This document shows, one piece after another, positions 29,401 to 39,277 of a stretch of 64,000 bases of DNA. The position numbers and the translations under genes are program-made. Origin of the DNA: Bombyx mori (taxonomy: Eukaryota > Arthropoda > Insecta > Lepidoptera > Bombycidae); the NCBI RefSeq assembly GCF_030269925.1, contig NC_085133.1:9692001-9756000 (forward strand). Direction: 5' to 3'. Numbering within the stretch: the stretch's first letter is position 1; each line of letters begins with the position of its first letter. Below the pieces are notes generated by a model. That model ran no database searches. It was given only the letters and a program-made list of their open reading frames with translations, and had not been told where the DNA came from.

Positions 29401-32400
29401 GTCATTTACTATAGAAGAGCCCTGCATTGCGTCCCGCTCGATCCTCCCGCGCTCGCTAATATCGAAGCATCAGTGTGCCGAATCTCACTGACGGGACACG
29501 CGCCGATCGTTATCGCGTCCGTTTATCTTCCACCGGATAAGATCGTTCTAAGCAGTGATATCGAGGCGCTGCTCGGTATGGGGAGCTCTGTCATTCTGGC
29601 GGGCGACCTAAATTGTAAACACATCAGGTGGAACTCACACACCACAACCCCGAATGGCAGGCGGCTTGACGCGTTAGTCGATGATCTCGCCTTCGATATC
29701 GTCGCTCCGCTAACCCCGACTCACTACCCGCTAAATATCGCGCATCGCCCGGATATACTCGACATAGCGTTATTAAAAAACGTAACTCTGCGCTTACACT
29801 CGATCGAAGTAGTTTCAGAGTTAGATTCAGACCACCGTCCCGTCGTTATGAAGCTTGGTCGCGCTCCCGATTCCGTTCCCGTCACGAGGACTGTGGTGGA
29901 TTGGCACACGCTGGGCATCAGCCTGGCTGAATCTGATCCACCATCGCTCCCGTTTAACCCGGACTCTATCCCGTCTCCTCAGGATACCGCTGAAGCCATA
30001 GACATCTTAACGTCACACATCACCTCGACATTAGATAGGTCATCGAAACGAGTTGTAGCGGAGGACTTCCTTCACCGCTTCAAATTGTCCGACGATATTA
30101 GGGAACTCCTTAGAGCTAAGAATGCCTCGATACGCGCCTACGACAGGTATCCTACCGCGGAAAATCGTATTCGAATGCGTGCCCTACAACGCGACGTAAA
30201 GTCTCGCATCGCCGAAGTCCGAGATGCCAGATGGTCTGATTTCTTAGAAGGACTCGCGCCCTCCCAAAGGTCTTACTACCGCTTAGCTCGTACTCTCAAA
30301 TCGGATACGGTAGTAACTATGCCCCCCCTCGTAGGCCCCTCAGGCCGACTCGCGGCGTTCGATGATGACGAAAAAGCAGAGCTGCTGGCCGATACATTGC
30401 AAACCCAGTGCACGCCCAGCACTCAATCCGTGGACCCTGTTCATGTAGAATTAGTAGACAGTGAGGTAGAACGCAGAGCCTCCTTGCCACCCTCTGATGC
30501 GTTACCACCCGTCACCCCGATGGAAGTTAAAGACTTGATCAAAGACCTACGTCCTCGCAAGGCTCCCGGTTCCGACGGTATATCCAACCGCGTTATTAAA
30601 CTTCTACCCGTCCAACTCATCGTGATGTTGGCATCTATTTTCAATGCCGCTATGGCGAACTGTATCTTTCCCGCGGTGTGGAAAGAAGCGGACGTTATCG
30701 GCATACATAAACCCGGTAAACCAAAAAATCATCCGACGAGCTACCGCCCGATTAGCCTCCTCATGTCTCTAGGCAAACTGTATGAGCGTCTGCTCTACAA
30801 ACGCCTCAGAGACTTCGTCTCATCCAAGGGCATTCTTATCGATGAACAATTCGGATTCCGTACAAATCACTCATGCGTTCAACAGGTGCACCGCCTCACG
30901 GAGCACATTCTTGTGGGGCTTAATCGACCAAAACCGTTATACACGGGAGCTCTCTTCTTCGACGTCGCAAAAGCGTTCGACAAAGTCTGGCACAATGGTT
31001 TGATTTTCAAACTATTCAACATGGGCGTGCCGGATAGTCTCGTGCTCATCATACGGGACTTCTTGTCGAACCGCTCTTTTCGATATCGAGTCGAGGGAAC
31101 CCGCTCCTCCCCACGACCTCTCACAGCTGGAGTCCCGCAAGGCTCTGTCCTCTCACCCCTCCTATTTAGCTTATTCGTCAACGATATTCCCCGGTCGCCG
31201 CCGACCCATTTAGCTTTATTCGCCGACGACACGACTGTTTACTATTCTAGTAGAAATAAGTCCCTAATCGCGAAGAAGCTTCAGAGCGCAGCCCTAGCCC
31301 TAGGACAGTGGTTCCGAAAATGGCGCATAGACATCAACCCAGCGAAAAGTACTGCGGTGCTATTTCAGAGGGGAAGCTCCACACGGATTTCCTCCCGGAT
31401 TAGGAGGAGGAATCTCACACCCCCGATTACTCTCTTTAGACAACCCATACCCTGGGCCAGGAAGGTCAAGTACCTGGGCGTTACCCTGGATGCATCGATG
31501 ACATTCCGCCCGCATATAAAATCAGTCCGTGACCGTGCCGCGTTTATTCTCGGTAGACTCTACCCCATGATCTGTAAGCGGAGTAAAATGTCCCTTCGGA
31601 ACAAGGTGACACTTTACAAAACTTGCATAAGGCCCGTCATGACTTACGCGAGTGTGGTGTTCGCTCACGCGGCCCGCACACACATAGACACCCTCCAATC
31701 CCTACAATCCCGCTTTTGCAGGTTAGCTGTCGGGGCTCCGTGGTTCGTGAGGAACGTTGACCTACACGACGACCTGGGCCTCGAATCAATTCGGAAATAC
31801 ATGAAGTCAGCGTCGGAACGATACTTCGATAAGGCTATGCGTCATGATAATCGCCTTATCGTTGCCGCCGCTGACTACTCCCCGAATCCTGATCATGCAG
31901 GAGCCAGTCACCGTCGACGCCCTAGACACGTCCTTACGGATCCATCAGATCCAATAACCTTTGCATTAGATGCCTTCAGCTCTAATACTAGGGGCAGGCT
32001 TAGGGACCCCGGTAACCGTACTCGTCGAACTCGACAAAGAGGTCGACGTGCAACCTAACCCATGCATCAGCCCGCTGAGTTTCTCGCCGGATCTTCTCAG
32101 CGGGTCGCGATTCCGATCCGGTAGTAGATTCATTCGCGAAACAATTGCTCTTGAGTTGTTAGGTCTCCTTCGGAGGCGCTCGGGCAGTTGTTAGCAAATC
32201 CCACCCCTCTTGGCTGAGCCTTTGCTCGCCCACCTGTCCTGGTGAAACTGGAAAGGCCTTCGGGCCACCAGTAAACTTTCAATCATAAAAAAAAAAAAAA
32301 AAAACTACACCACGATATGCAGTTAGCAAGGCGTCTGTGTTTAAAATGGAGGATAATTTAAAGAGTGCATAGGCCGAGGAGCTGACACGTTTACACAGTC

Positions 32401-35400
32401 CGTCTGTATGAGATTTCCAATCTAATTTGTTGTCAATTTTTACACCGAGGAAATCTACATTTTCTATTTCATATATATGATTGTTATTATTATAAATGGT
32501 CAAATTTATATATTTATTTCTTTGATAAAATTGCACAACTGGATATTCTGATCCTTCCACTTCTACTTTTCCTTTACCTATTTTTTTATTTTTTTTTGCT
32601 TAGATGGGTGGACGAGCCCATAGCCCACCTGGTTGTTAAGTGGTTACTGAAGCCCATAGTCATCTACAACGAAAATGCGCCACCTACATTGTAAGTTCTA
32701 AGGTTTCAGTATAATTACAACGGCTGCCTCACCCTTCAAACCGAAAAGCATTACTGCCTCACGGCAGAAATAGGCAGGGTGGTGGTACCTAACCGTGCGG
32801 ACTCACAAGAGGTCCTACCACCACTAATTACACAAATTATAATTTTGCGGCTTTGATTTTTATTACACGATGCTATTCCCTCACCGTGGAGTGAACATTT
32901 GTTAAGTAGCAATTTCTTTAGAAAAATTGGTACCCGCCTGCGGGATTCAAACACCGTTGCATCGCTAGATACGAATGCACCGGACGTCTTATCCTTTAGG
33001 TCACGATGACTTCAAAATTCTTCTTATAACATACATATATGTACACAATAAATATGCAACTTATAGTGTTGCTGTTGTAGTCTTAGGATACCCCGTTGAT
33101 ACATAAGGCACTCACAAGTTGTCTCCACTTCACCCTTATAATAATAGCAACAAAAAATATGAAAGTAGTTGAATCCGTGGTCTAACAAGATACGGTACCC
33201 CCATCTCACATAGCACTCTAATACTCATATAAAAAGATTCGAGTCTATTGGAGTCACAAGAAAGAGTAATCAGTATGTGGGATTTTTCTAAAAACAACGT
33301 ATCTAACTAATCCATGATCACCGAAGACCATTTTTTGTCCGTTCCAATCTCCTATCAACTTAAGTATTGCTGCACATAGAATTCTTTGTTGTGAAAATAG
33401 CCCCGGTAATCTACAAATTAAAGAGCGGACGCTTAGCGTGGTATGAACATGTGATGCGTAGAGAGAAGATGCATGTGACTAGGAGATGTATGGAAATGGT
33501 AGTGCAAGGTAGAGGGGGAAGAGATCGACCGAAGAAGACATGGGTGGAGTGTGTGAATGACGATATGAGAGAGAGGAGTGAGTGTTGAGATGACGGCTGA
33601 TAGAAGAGAATGGAAGAGAAAAATTAGCTCTGCCGACCCCACCTAATAGGATAAGATGGAGAAAAAGAAAAGAATTCGTTTTTGGACGATGGACCGTAGT
33701 TCGCTGGCAATACCGACAGTGAGCCTCTAGATCCTTCGGTTGTTAGGAGCTAACATAGTGTGACACATGCAACCTTGGAGCACCCCGCAAGATTAGAAAC
33801 CTCAACCCAGGGCTCATTGCTGCGGAACATTGTGGTCACGACCGACGGCAACATTAATAAAAGGCGAAGACACGGCTTGGCCCCTATCGTCCGGGACAAA
33901 CACAAAAATCGTGTTCTATGAACTCGTAAACCGACATTAGCGAAATAACATTAACTAGGGTAACTACGTACGTGACTATATAATTCAATCATAAATTTTA
34001 CGTTTGAACTAAATAATCAAAAAGCCTCAACTAATAGGAACTAATTTTTTTAATTTTTTTTATTTCAGTGTTTCGCGATCGCAAGTGTAATCGTGAACAT
34101 GATGTCGTATGGCATGTGTATCGGGTTTAACGCATCACTCTTCTCAGAACTGAAGAAGACCGGAGAGATACCCCTGGACAGGGATTCAGAATCTTGGTTG
34201 GGTACGACATGTTTATATCTCTCTTATTGTCTACGTCGCCGGAGCAGATGGCCAAGCATTCAGACCATTACCGACACCCGTAAACGAGACTGCCAGACGA
34301 ATACTGTCGAACTCTACATTTCATCTTAAATTCCAATTTTATCATGGTCTAAAGAACACCCGGTATTCCAAGCCCGCAGGCAAGTACCAATTTTAATAAT
34401 GAAATACGTACTTAACAAATAATCACGATTGACATCCACGGTGAAGAAAGGAATAAAATCGTGTAATAAAAATTAAGCCCGGTAAAATTATAATTTGCGT
34501 ATTTACTGGTGGTAAGGCATCTTGGGAGCTCGCACGGGTAGCTACAACCACCCCGTCACTTTCTACTGCAAAACAGAATCTTTCCTATTTGAAGGGTGGA
34601 ACAATCACTACACTACACAATTAAGACTTAGACCTCATATGTGAAAGTAATTTCAAGGCAGCATTCTCGTAGTAATGTCTATGAACTATCAGAGGTTGTG
34701 GTGGGGTTGTTCATCCGACAACGCGTTAAAAATAAAGAAAGTAACTGATTAAATGAAATAAACTTTCTCTGTTTTAGCATCACTCATTGGAATAACAACG
34801 CTTATTGGAGCGCTACTCACATCATTTATCATAGACAGCATCGGCCGAAGACCAGCAGTTATTACCAGCTCGGTCCTCATGGTCAGCGGGTGGATCTCAT
34901 TTAGCTTAGCTTCATCACTTTCTATTTTATTGGTAGCGAAAATTTTTCAAGGAATGTCCATTGGTCTTGGCACAACAATGGGAGGAGTTTTGATTGCAGA
35001 ATACAGCAGTCCGAAATACAGAGGGTCTTTCACGGCCACAATCCAAACTGCTATGCTATCAGGGAGTCTAATTGCTCATTCGTTTGGATTGTTTTACAAC
35101 TGGCATCAAATTTCAACAATACTAGTGTTTTTCGCTCTACTTGGATTGTTGATAGCTGTTTTTTCACCTGAATCCCCAAGTTTCTTGGCAACTAAAGGAC
35201 GTTATGATGATTGCAGAAAAGTTTTTCGCTGGTTAAGAGGTCCAAATGAAGAAGATGAACTCGAAAATATGATTAACACTGATATGGTAGTTAAAGAAAC
35301 TAAAAAGGGTCGTCGAAAAAAGACTACGTCTAAAATAATACAAAAAAAATTGACGTACGTTATCACTTCATTCAAAAAGCGAGAATTTCACATTCCAGTA

Positions 35401-36069
35401 TTTATAGTTATTCACCTAAATGCTGTAAATCAATTCTGTGGTTCTCTCATCCACGATATATATGCATTTGACATCCACAAAGCTTTATATGGTACCGATA
35501 TCTACATGTTTAAAGTGATTGCATCTCTGGACATCCAAAGAATTTTATCAACAGTTCTAACGGTTTACTTAACGAGTAGAGTACGGAGGCGTCCATTATT
35601 ATTCACATTAGTTGGATTGAATATATTGGCGTATATCTGTGAGGCGGGATACATATACGCCAGACGTCATAGTATACTTCCCTTTGACCACATGGCTATA
35701 GGAGTATTTCTACATCATTTCCATTATTTCACCAACGGAGCTGGCTCCATGTCCTTGCCAACTATAATTAGTTGCGAATTATTTCCAACAGCAGACAAAG
35801 GATTCTGTGGACTGATTTGTAGTATGGTATTCTCAATGTTCATGTTTGCGAATATCAAAAGTGCACCGTATTTATTCGCCCTCGTGGGTGTAGAAGGAAC
35901 ATTTTGTGCTTACGCTCTCTTACTACTTTACTGTCAGGTAATGTTGTTTTATATATTGCCAGAAACTAAAGATAAGACCCTCCAAGAAATCGAAGATAAA
36001 ATTAGAGGATTTTCTTTTGCTGATCGTGTTGAAACTTTGAAAACAGAGGAAGATGAGCTTTTGAGTTGA
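26432..36069 (+). CDS. Gene C: Tret1-like MFS sugar transporter (3 exons, 484 aa)
   Basis: Exons 26432-26461 (M-C-S-V-T-P-F-T-K-Q, donor GTGAGT), 34069-34201 (donor GTACGA, acceptor TTTCAG) and 34778-36069 (acceptor TTTTAG) total 1455 bp and 484 aa. The first exon is 4 codons shorter than in A and B but keeps M-C and T-P-F-x-K-Q and the phase. Landmarks: S-Y-G-M-C-I-G-F-N-A-S-L-F in exon 2, G-R-R-P, E-Y-S-S-P-K-Y-R-G, S-P-E-S-P-S-F-L, R-V-R-R-R-P-L, P-E-T-K-D-K-T-L-Q-E-I. Intron 1 is 7.6 kb because it carries a full-length Jockey element in an older LINE, plus SINEs. The distance makes the exon-1 assignment less certain than for A and B, but the upstream block and phase support it. Confidence 0.82.
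26494..27138 (-). mobile_element. Minus-strand LINE, 3' part (continues at 32314-32581)
   Basis: Begins with an (AAAG)n run, i.e. a (CTTT)n LINE tail in reverse. The frame 27154-26657 encodes an RT C-terminal region (C-G-V-V-E-S-C-L-R-Y-G-I-I-F-W-G-N-S, L-P-C-L-Y-I-Y-E-V). It is interrupted by the Jockey insertion at 27139 and resumes at 32314. Confidence 0.85.
27139..27172 (+). promoter_or_regulatory. Internal Jockey promoter: initiator plus DPE-like GGACGTG at +28
   Basis: Counting the first element base as +1, the start reads C-A-T-T-C and GGACGTG occupies +28 to +34. Initiator plus RGWCGTG at +28 is the known internal promoter layout of Drosophila jockey-type LINEs. Supports this copy being transcription-competent. 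Confidence 0.65.
27544..29172 (+). CDS. Jockey ORF1 (Gag-like, 542 aa)
   Basis: I take the ATG at 27544 (M-D-A-V-F-A-E-F); the frame is open slightly further upstream. The first ~150 residues are Ala/Pro/Ser-rich and low complexity. A central RNA-binding-like region (about 200-320) is followed by three cysteine knuckles: C-H-N-C-Q-L-Y-G-H-S-S-R-N-C, C-V-K-C-L-G-D-H-A-T-A-L-C and C-V-L-C-R-T-Q-G-H. Role: nucleic-acid chaperone and RNP formation. It stops with TAA three bases before the ORF2 ATG, suggesting coupled termination-reinitiation. Confidence 0.9.
   Translation: MDAVFAEFLRLRHPQLASEFLAFKANHTASPLEDSAALAAPASPVPACRASALSTAASVVPAAPVSPILARKAAASSAVTIVSAERSSAASVAPSKTPTLARRSPAPASSCSDSDSDMEVDLAPASSTDGFTLVQKGKKRAAESRAPAAAKISKAVNASRPRPQTPVAPPARATPSPRPVAQNKTQTPPPVILQEKAAWDRVCLALKAKNINFTNARNLANGIQIKVQTPDDHRALSSYLRKERISFHTYTLQEERELRVVIRGIPKELDVELVKADLLEQGLPVNSVHRMHTGRGREPYNMVLVALQPTPEGKKIFNTQTVCRLSGIAVEAPHKKGTPSQCHNCQLYGHSSRNCHARPRCVKCLGDHATALCARDQKTATEPPSCVLCRTQGHPANYRGCPRAPKINRRVARQNRLRASGPDIKASAPSASQAKPAFVPAAVPSVSAWAKPLPYTNTATTPSSAIRPAPATRPSPATCPPTASDNLALAIDFFQSINFERVNALGDAIRAASTAQHFIAVVQEYADVYASLNTYVLPSLRR
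29176..32058 (+). CDS. Jockey ORF2 (AP-like endonuclease and reverse transcriptase, 960 aa)
   Basis: N-terminal endonuclease motifs: F-N-A-Y-G-L, V-Q-E-T-L-L (about 42), A-G-D-L-N-C-K-H (about 141) and S-D-H-R-P-V (about 219). RT core: A-P-G-S-D-G-I-S, Y-R-P-I-S-L-L, F-D-V-A-K-A-F-D, G-V-P-Q-G-S-V-L-S-P and the catalytic F-A-D-D-T (about 677). No RNase H domain, as usual for Jockey. It nicks target DNA and primes reverse transcription from its own RNA. The frame is uninterrupted; with ORF1 and promoter intact this may be a live source copy. The truncated copy at 51782-54380 is nearly identical. Confidence 0.94.
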   Translation: MAYISRIKPLSVTIGFFNAYGLANQRDQVSDFLRDHQIDIFLVQETLLKPARRDPKIANYNMVRNDRLSARGGGTVIYYRRALHCVPLDPPALANIEASVCRISLTGHAPIVIASVYLPPDKIVLSSDIEALLGMGSSVILAGDLNCKHIRWNSHTTTPNGRRLDALVDDLAFDIVAPLTPTHYPLNIAHRPDILDIALLKNVTLRLHSIEVVSELDSDHRPVVMKLGRAPDSVPVTRTVVDWHTLGISLAESDPPSLPFNPDSIPSPQDTAEAIDILTSHITSTLDRSSKRVVAEDFLHRFKLSDDIRELLRAKNASIRAYDRYPTAENRIRMRALQRDVKSRIAEVRDARWSDFLEGLAPSQRSYYRLARTLKSDTVVTMPPLVGPSGRLAAFDDDEKAELLADTLQTQCTPSTQSVDPVHVELVDSEVERRASLPPSDALPPVTPMEVKDLIKDLRPRKAPGSDGISNRVIKLLPVQLIVMLASIFNAAMANCIFPAVWKEADVIGIHKPGKPKNHPTSYRPISLLMSLGKLYERLLYKRLRDFVSSKGILIDEQFGFRTNHSCVQQVHRLTEHILVGLNRPKPLYTGALFFDVAKAFDKVWHNGLIFKLFNMGVPDSLVLIIRDFLSNRSFRYRVEGTRSSPRPLTAGVPQGSVLSPLLFSLFVNDIPRSPPTHLALFADDTTVYYSSRNKSLIAKKLQSAALALGQWFRKWRIDINPAKSTAVLFQRGSSTRISSRIRRRNLTPPITLFRQPIPWARKVKYLGVTLDASMTFRPHIKSVRDRAAFILGRLYPMICKRSKMSLRNKVTLYKTCIRPVMTYASVVFAHAARTHIDTLQSLQSRFCRLAVGAPWFVRNVDLHDDLGLESIRKYMKSASERYFDKAMRHDNRLIVAAADYSPNPDHAGASHRRRPRHVLTDPSDPITFALDAFSSNTRGRLRDPGNRTRRTRQRGRRAT
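32071..32104 (+). other. 3' UTR hairpin of the Jockey element
   Basis: CCCGCTGAG (32071-32079) pairs perfectly with CTCAGCGGG (32096-32104) around a 16-nt loop TTTCTCGCCGGATCTT. Related tails keep the stem with changed but paired bases. Confidence 0.75.
32314..32581 (-). mobile_element. Minus-strand LINE, second half (continues from 27138)
   Basis: Minus-strand frame with V-D-F-L-G-V-K-I-D-N-K-L-D-W-K-S-H and A-L-L-T-A-Y-R-G, i.e. the RT segment just upstream of V-V-E-S-C-L-R-Y-G at 27139-26657. Its other side is cut by a SINE at about 32582. Confidence 0.85.
32582..33012 (-). mobile_element. Bm1-type tRNA-derived SINE, full length
   Basis: Poly-T at about 32582, CGAGCCCATAGCCCACCTGG, and at the right end B-box-like GATTCAAACACC and A-box-like TTAGGTCACGATGACTTC in reverse. 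About 430 bp. Confidence 0.85.
33013..33389. other. Gene C intron 1 spacer
   Basis: A+T-rich. No gene or clear repeat identified. Confidence 0.4.
33390..33660 (+). mobile_element. RTE-type LINE C-terminal fragment
   Basis: Encodes K-L-K-S-G-R-L-A-W-Y-E-H-V-M-R-R-E and R-P-K-K-T-W-V-E-C-V-N-D-D-M-R-E-R, the same lineage as 3590-3970. Confidence 0.78.
33661..34068. other. End of gene C intron 1
   Basis: No gene or repeat recognised. Ends in a T-rich tract and TTTCAG acceptor. Confidence 0.4.
34345..34650 (+). mobile_element. Degraded Bm1-type SINE in gene C intron 2
   Basis: AGCCCGCAGGCAAGTACCAA, ACGTACTTAACAAAT and AATTATAATTTGCG are SINE body phrases. The tRNA-like head and poly-A are gone and it has many substitutions. 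Confidence 0.7.
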
Positions 36070-36544
36070 TGATAAAATGATAAGGAATCAAGATAGACCA
36101 ACATATATCACTACAGGAACGATATGTTTCGGTTATATTCAAAGAAGATGATTAAAGTTATTAGCTGTTTGAGACAATAATCCTGGAAAATAGTGGCAAC
36201 CATCTACTCATAAGGCAGTTGTTCTTAGATTTTTTTTGTATTTACAACCAACTATTCCACGTCAAGTTACGGCCCGTCATAGTTTATTACAGTTTATTAG
36301 ACTGATATATTAAGGATCATAGAGTGAAACAAGAAATTCTTTACTCTACTAAAATTTTCTAATTTTAACGCGGTCGAAAGAACGTGGTATATCATCTAGG
36401 ACTCATGAGTAATAATAACAATAATGTTACGTCGCTAAGCGTAACGCCATCTATCGTCGAATAGCAGAAACGAACATCAAAAGAACTGGCAAAATCGAGA
36501 ACGTTCGAGAAGTACAGCACCATCTATTATTAAATAGCGGAAAC
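36070..36544. other. 3' flank of gene C
   Basis: No gene. Two related stretches, CCATCTATCGTCGAATAGCAGAAAC and CCATCTATTATTAAATAGCGGAAAC-like (about 36448-36473 and 36522-36546), form an imperfect ~75-bp direct repeat of unknown origin. Confidence 0.45.
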
Positions 36545-36965
36545 CTCGATCGGGCTCAAACCCTAGCAAGAGCAGTGCTTCGCAGAATCTACCACCGGAT
36601 CGGAAACACCAGCCACTGATACGGCGAGAAACTCAGTGGGCTGTGCCTGTGGGTTAATACGCTCGTCGACTCCTTCGTCGCAAGCGACGGATTCGACAAG
36701 GACGGTGACCGGTGCTTGTGGTACCTAAAAACACCGTTAATGGATCGGGAGGATCCGTAATGAAGCGTTTTGGGCGAAGTCGACTATTTACCATTCGGTC
36801 TACAGGATCGGGTATGTAATTCCCAGCGACCACGACAAGAGGGTTCTCATGTCGTGCCGCCTTCTGAAAGTGGCGAAACTACTCGACCGGTCAGGAATGT
36901 TATCGATAACTCTAGGTATGTCGTATCGATTATAAAAGCGTTGCAGAGACGACACGAAGGCAGTT
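36545..36965 (-). mobile_element. Diverged Jockey-related ORF2 C-terminus and tail
   Basis: In reverse complement it parallels 51960-52280: hairpin-region remnant (36600-36640), GTCGAATCCGTCGCTTGCGAC-type end of ORF2 with G-A-T-C-C-G-T, and CGACCACGACAAGAGGGTTC. Heavily substituted, no open frame. Confidence 0.65.
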
Positions 36966-37301
36966 AGTAATCGGAACTACTCGAAGCGAAACAGCAAACG
37001 GATCACCTGAAGCGAAGCGGAAGAAGCGAATTAGGAATTTTAAAGTGCTCTGTAAGTATTGTAAGTTAAATAGAGTTTTGATTTGTACTTCGGTGGATAT
37101 TTTATTTATCCCGAACCCCAACGCGTAACAATACGTTCTATATCGTACACAACTTCTGTAATTTACTGTCCGTCAATAGTAGAAAACTTTTTTCATATTA
37201 CAATATTTAAGATAAGACCATCTTCCGAAACAGCGTTGATAAAATAATTATTAATAAAGCAAAAAATAGGGATTGTTTTATTTGTAAAAATGTACACTTT
37301 T
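36966..37301. other. Spacer
   Basis: A+T-rich. Nothing recognised. Confidence 0.4.
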
Positions 37302-37542
37302 TGTTTTATTTCTTGGATGGGTGGACGAGCTCACGGCCCACCTGATGTTAAGTAGCTCCCAGAGCCCATAGATATCTACAACGTAATTGCCGCCACCCAC
37401 CTTCTGAGGTCTAAGGTCTCCGTTTTTTACAGTACAACGGCTGCCCCACCCTAAAAACCGAATCGCATTACTAATTCTCTGCAGAAATAGACACCTAGAA
37501 ATAGACTCATAAGATGTCCTACCACCACTTATTATGTAAATT
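37302..37542 (-). mobile_element. Bm1-type SINE, truncated by a second SINE
   Basis: Minus-strand SINE 3' half (GGTGGACGAGCTCACGGCCC, GGCTGCCCCACCCT) that stops where the next SINE's poly-T begins. Confidence 0.82.
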
Positions 37543-37980
37543 TTTTTATTGCTTAGTTTGGTGGACGAGATCACAGCCCACCTAGTGTTAAGTGGTTACT
37601 GAAGCCCATAGACATCCACAACGTAAATGCGCCACCCACCTTGTGATATAAGTTCTAAGGTCTCAAGTATAGTTACAACGGCTGCCCCACCCTTCAAACC
37701 GAAACGCATTACTGCTTCACGGCAGAAATAAACAGGGCGGTGGTACCTACCCGCGCGGACTCACAGGAGGTCCTACCACCAGTAATTACGCAAATTATAA
37801 TTTTGCGGGTTCGATTTTTATTACACGATGTTATTCCTTCACCGTGGAAGTCAATCGTGAACATTTGTTAAGTAAATATTTCATTACAAAAATTGGTACC
37901 CGCCTGCGAGCTTCGAACACCGGTGCATCGCTCAACACGAATGCACCGGACGTCTTATCCATTAGGTCACGACGACTTCA
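37543..37980 (-). mobile_element. Bm1-type SINE, full length
   Basis: Poly-T at 37541-37547, SINE body, and reversed A/B boxes ending TTAGGTCACGACGACTTC. Part of the 1.3-kb tandem duplication. Confidence 0.85.
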
Positions 37981-37999
37981 ATACATATCAGACCATACA

Positions 38000-38450
38000 C
38001 ATCAGATGGGTTTGATATGTAATTAGCGGCGGCCACGATAAGAGGATTATCGCGTCGCGCCACTTTTTCAAAGTAGTGTCCTTTAGATACTTACGCATCG
38101 GTTCTAAATTTAAATCGTCGTGAAGACTGACATTCCTCACGTACTATGGTGCTCCGACGGCTATCCTGCAAAACGGGATTGGATGACCTGTAGAAATCTT
38201 ATGTGCATGCGGACCGCGTGATCAAATACTACACTTGCATAGGTCATGACGGAACGTTTGCAAGTTTTGTCGAGTGTCCCTTGCTACGAAGAACAATTTA
38301 GTTCGCCTGCGAATTATCGCATAAAAGGATGATATTAAGTCTGCCGCTATGCAAAAAATAAAGCTCAATACACGGTTTGATGAGCACGCTGTATACAACA
38401 AATGCAAAATTACTTTACGTAATAATATGAAATGAACATTAAGCGGATGC
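38000..38450 (-). mobile_element. Jockey-related ORF2 C-terminal fragment, unit 1
   Basis: Reverse-complement similarity to the end of Jockey ORF2 (compare 52190-52520: TACGATAAGGCGATTATC, AACGTTCCTCACGAACCACGG, TGCAAAAGCGGGATTG). No open frame. Repeated at 39300-39750. Confidence 0.72.
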
Positions 38451-38462
38451 ATACAAGATTTA

Positions 38463-38472
38463 CACAACTGTC
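38463..38472 (+). promoter_or_regulatory. Gene D upstream conserved block, copy 1
   Basis: ATTTACACAACTGT lies about 120 bp before the upstream copy of exon 1. Shared with genes A, B and C. Confidence 0.5.
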
Positions 38473-38590
38473 TCAGAATAATAAAATAACTCGTATTACG
38501 CACATCATGTAAAGTAAATTCATTTAGAGCAGACATCGATCGACCAGGTTATTAACTAGGTGTCAAATCAGTAATAGTCATCGTGCGAAA

Positions 38591-38632
38591 ATGTGCCGTA
38601 TAAGACGATGGAAAACGCCGTTTTTAAAACAG
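38591..38632 (+). CDS. Alternative or redundant first exon of gene D (upstream copy)
   Basis: 42-bp exon M-C-R-I-R-R-W-K-T-P-F-L-K-Q followed by GTACCT; same length, phase and M-C...T-P-F-x-K-Q frame as the first exons of genes A and B. The identical exon recurs at 39890-39931. Either could splice to 40839. TCAGT, an initiator-like site, lies about 23 bp upstream of the ATG. Confidence 0.7.
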
Positions 38633-38857
38633 GTACCTAACGCTTTTTTTTAATGTCCTTGTATTAAGACGAGTATACGGCCCATCTTTGTGCTCAGAGG
38701 AATTGTTTGAGATGATATCATCATATCGTTTTTACCATCGCACCGCCTCGCCACCGGAATAGAGATCATCCATACTACCTGGAGCCATTGCGTTCATCCA
38801 CAATGCGTTTCCAAAGATATTTTCGCCACTTTCGGCTTTGGATTTTTTTTAATTTTT

Positions 38858-39277
38858 TTTATTGCTTTGATGGATGGACCTGATGTGAAGTGGTTACTGG
38901 AGCCCATAGACATCTACAACGTAAATGCGCCACCCACCTCGAGATATAAGTTCTAAGGTCTCAGTATAGTTACAACGGCTACCCCACCCTTCGAACCGAA
39001 ACGCATTACTGCTTCACGGCGGAAATAGGCGGGGTGGTGGTACCTACCCGTGTGGACTCCCAAGAGGTCCTACCACCAATAATTACGCAAATTATAATTT
39101 TGCGGGTTTCATTTTTATTACACGATGTTGTTCCTTCACCGTGGAAGTCAATCGTTAACATTTATTGAGTACGTATTTCATTAGAAAAATTGGCACCCGC
39201 CTGCGGGATTCGAACACCGGTGCATCGCTCAACACGAATGCACCGGACGTCTTATCCATTAGGTCACGACGACTTCA
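38858..39277 (-). mobile_element. Bm1-type SINE in duplication unit 2
   Basis: Same SINE as 37543-37980 in the other unit. It lacks about 15 bp after the poly-T (GATGGATGGACCTGATGTGAAG). Confidence 0.85.

Larger units (their letters stand above)
27139..32303 (+). mobile_element. Full-length Jockey-clade LINE
   Basis: 5165 bp with two open ORFs, a ~405-bp 5' UTR, a 3' UTR and a poly-A tail. Flanked by ACTACACCAC (27129-27138 and 32304-32313). It lies in gene C's intron 1 in the same orientation as the gene. Other copies of this family: 9261-10167, 51782-54380 and 59705-60078. Confidence 0.95.
37543..38839. repeat. Tandem duplication unit 1 (gene D promoter and first exon)
   Basis: Contains SINE, LINE fragment, gene D upstream block, exon 1 and a short LINE piece in the same order as unit 2. 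Offset between matching points is about 1297-1313 bp. Confidence 0.9.
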
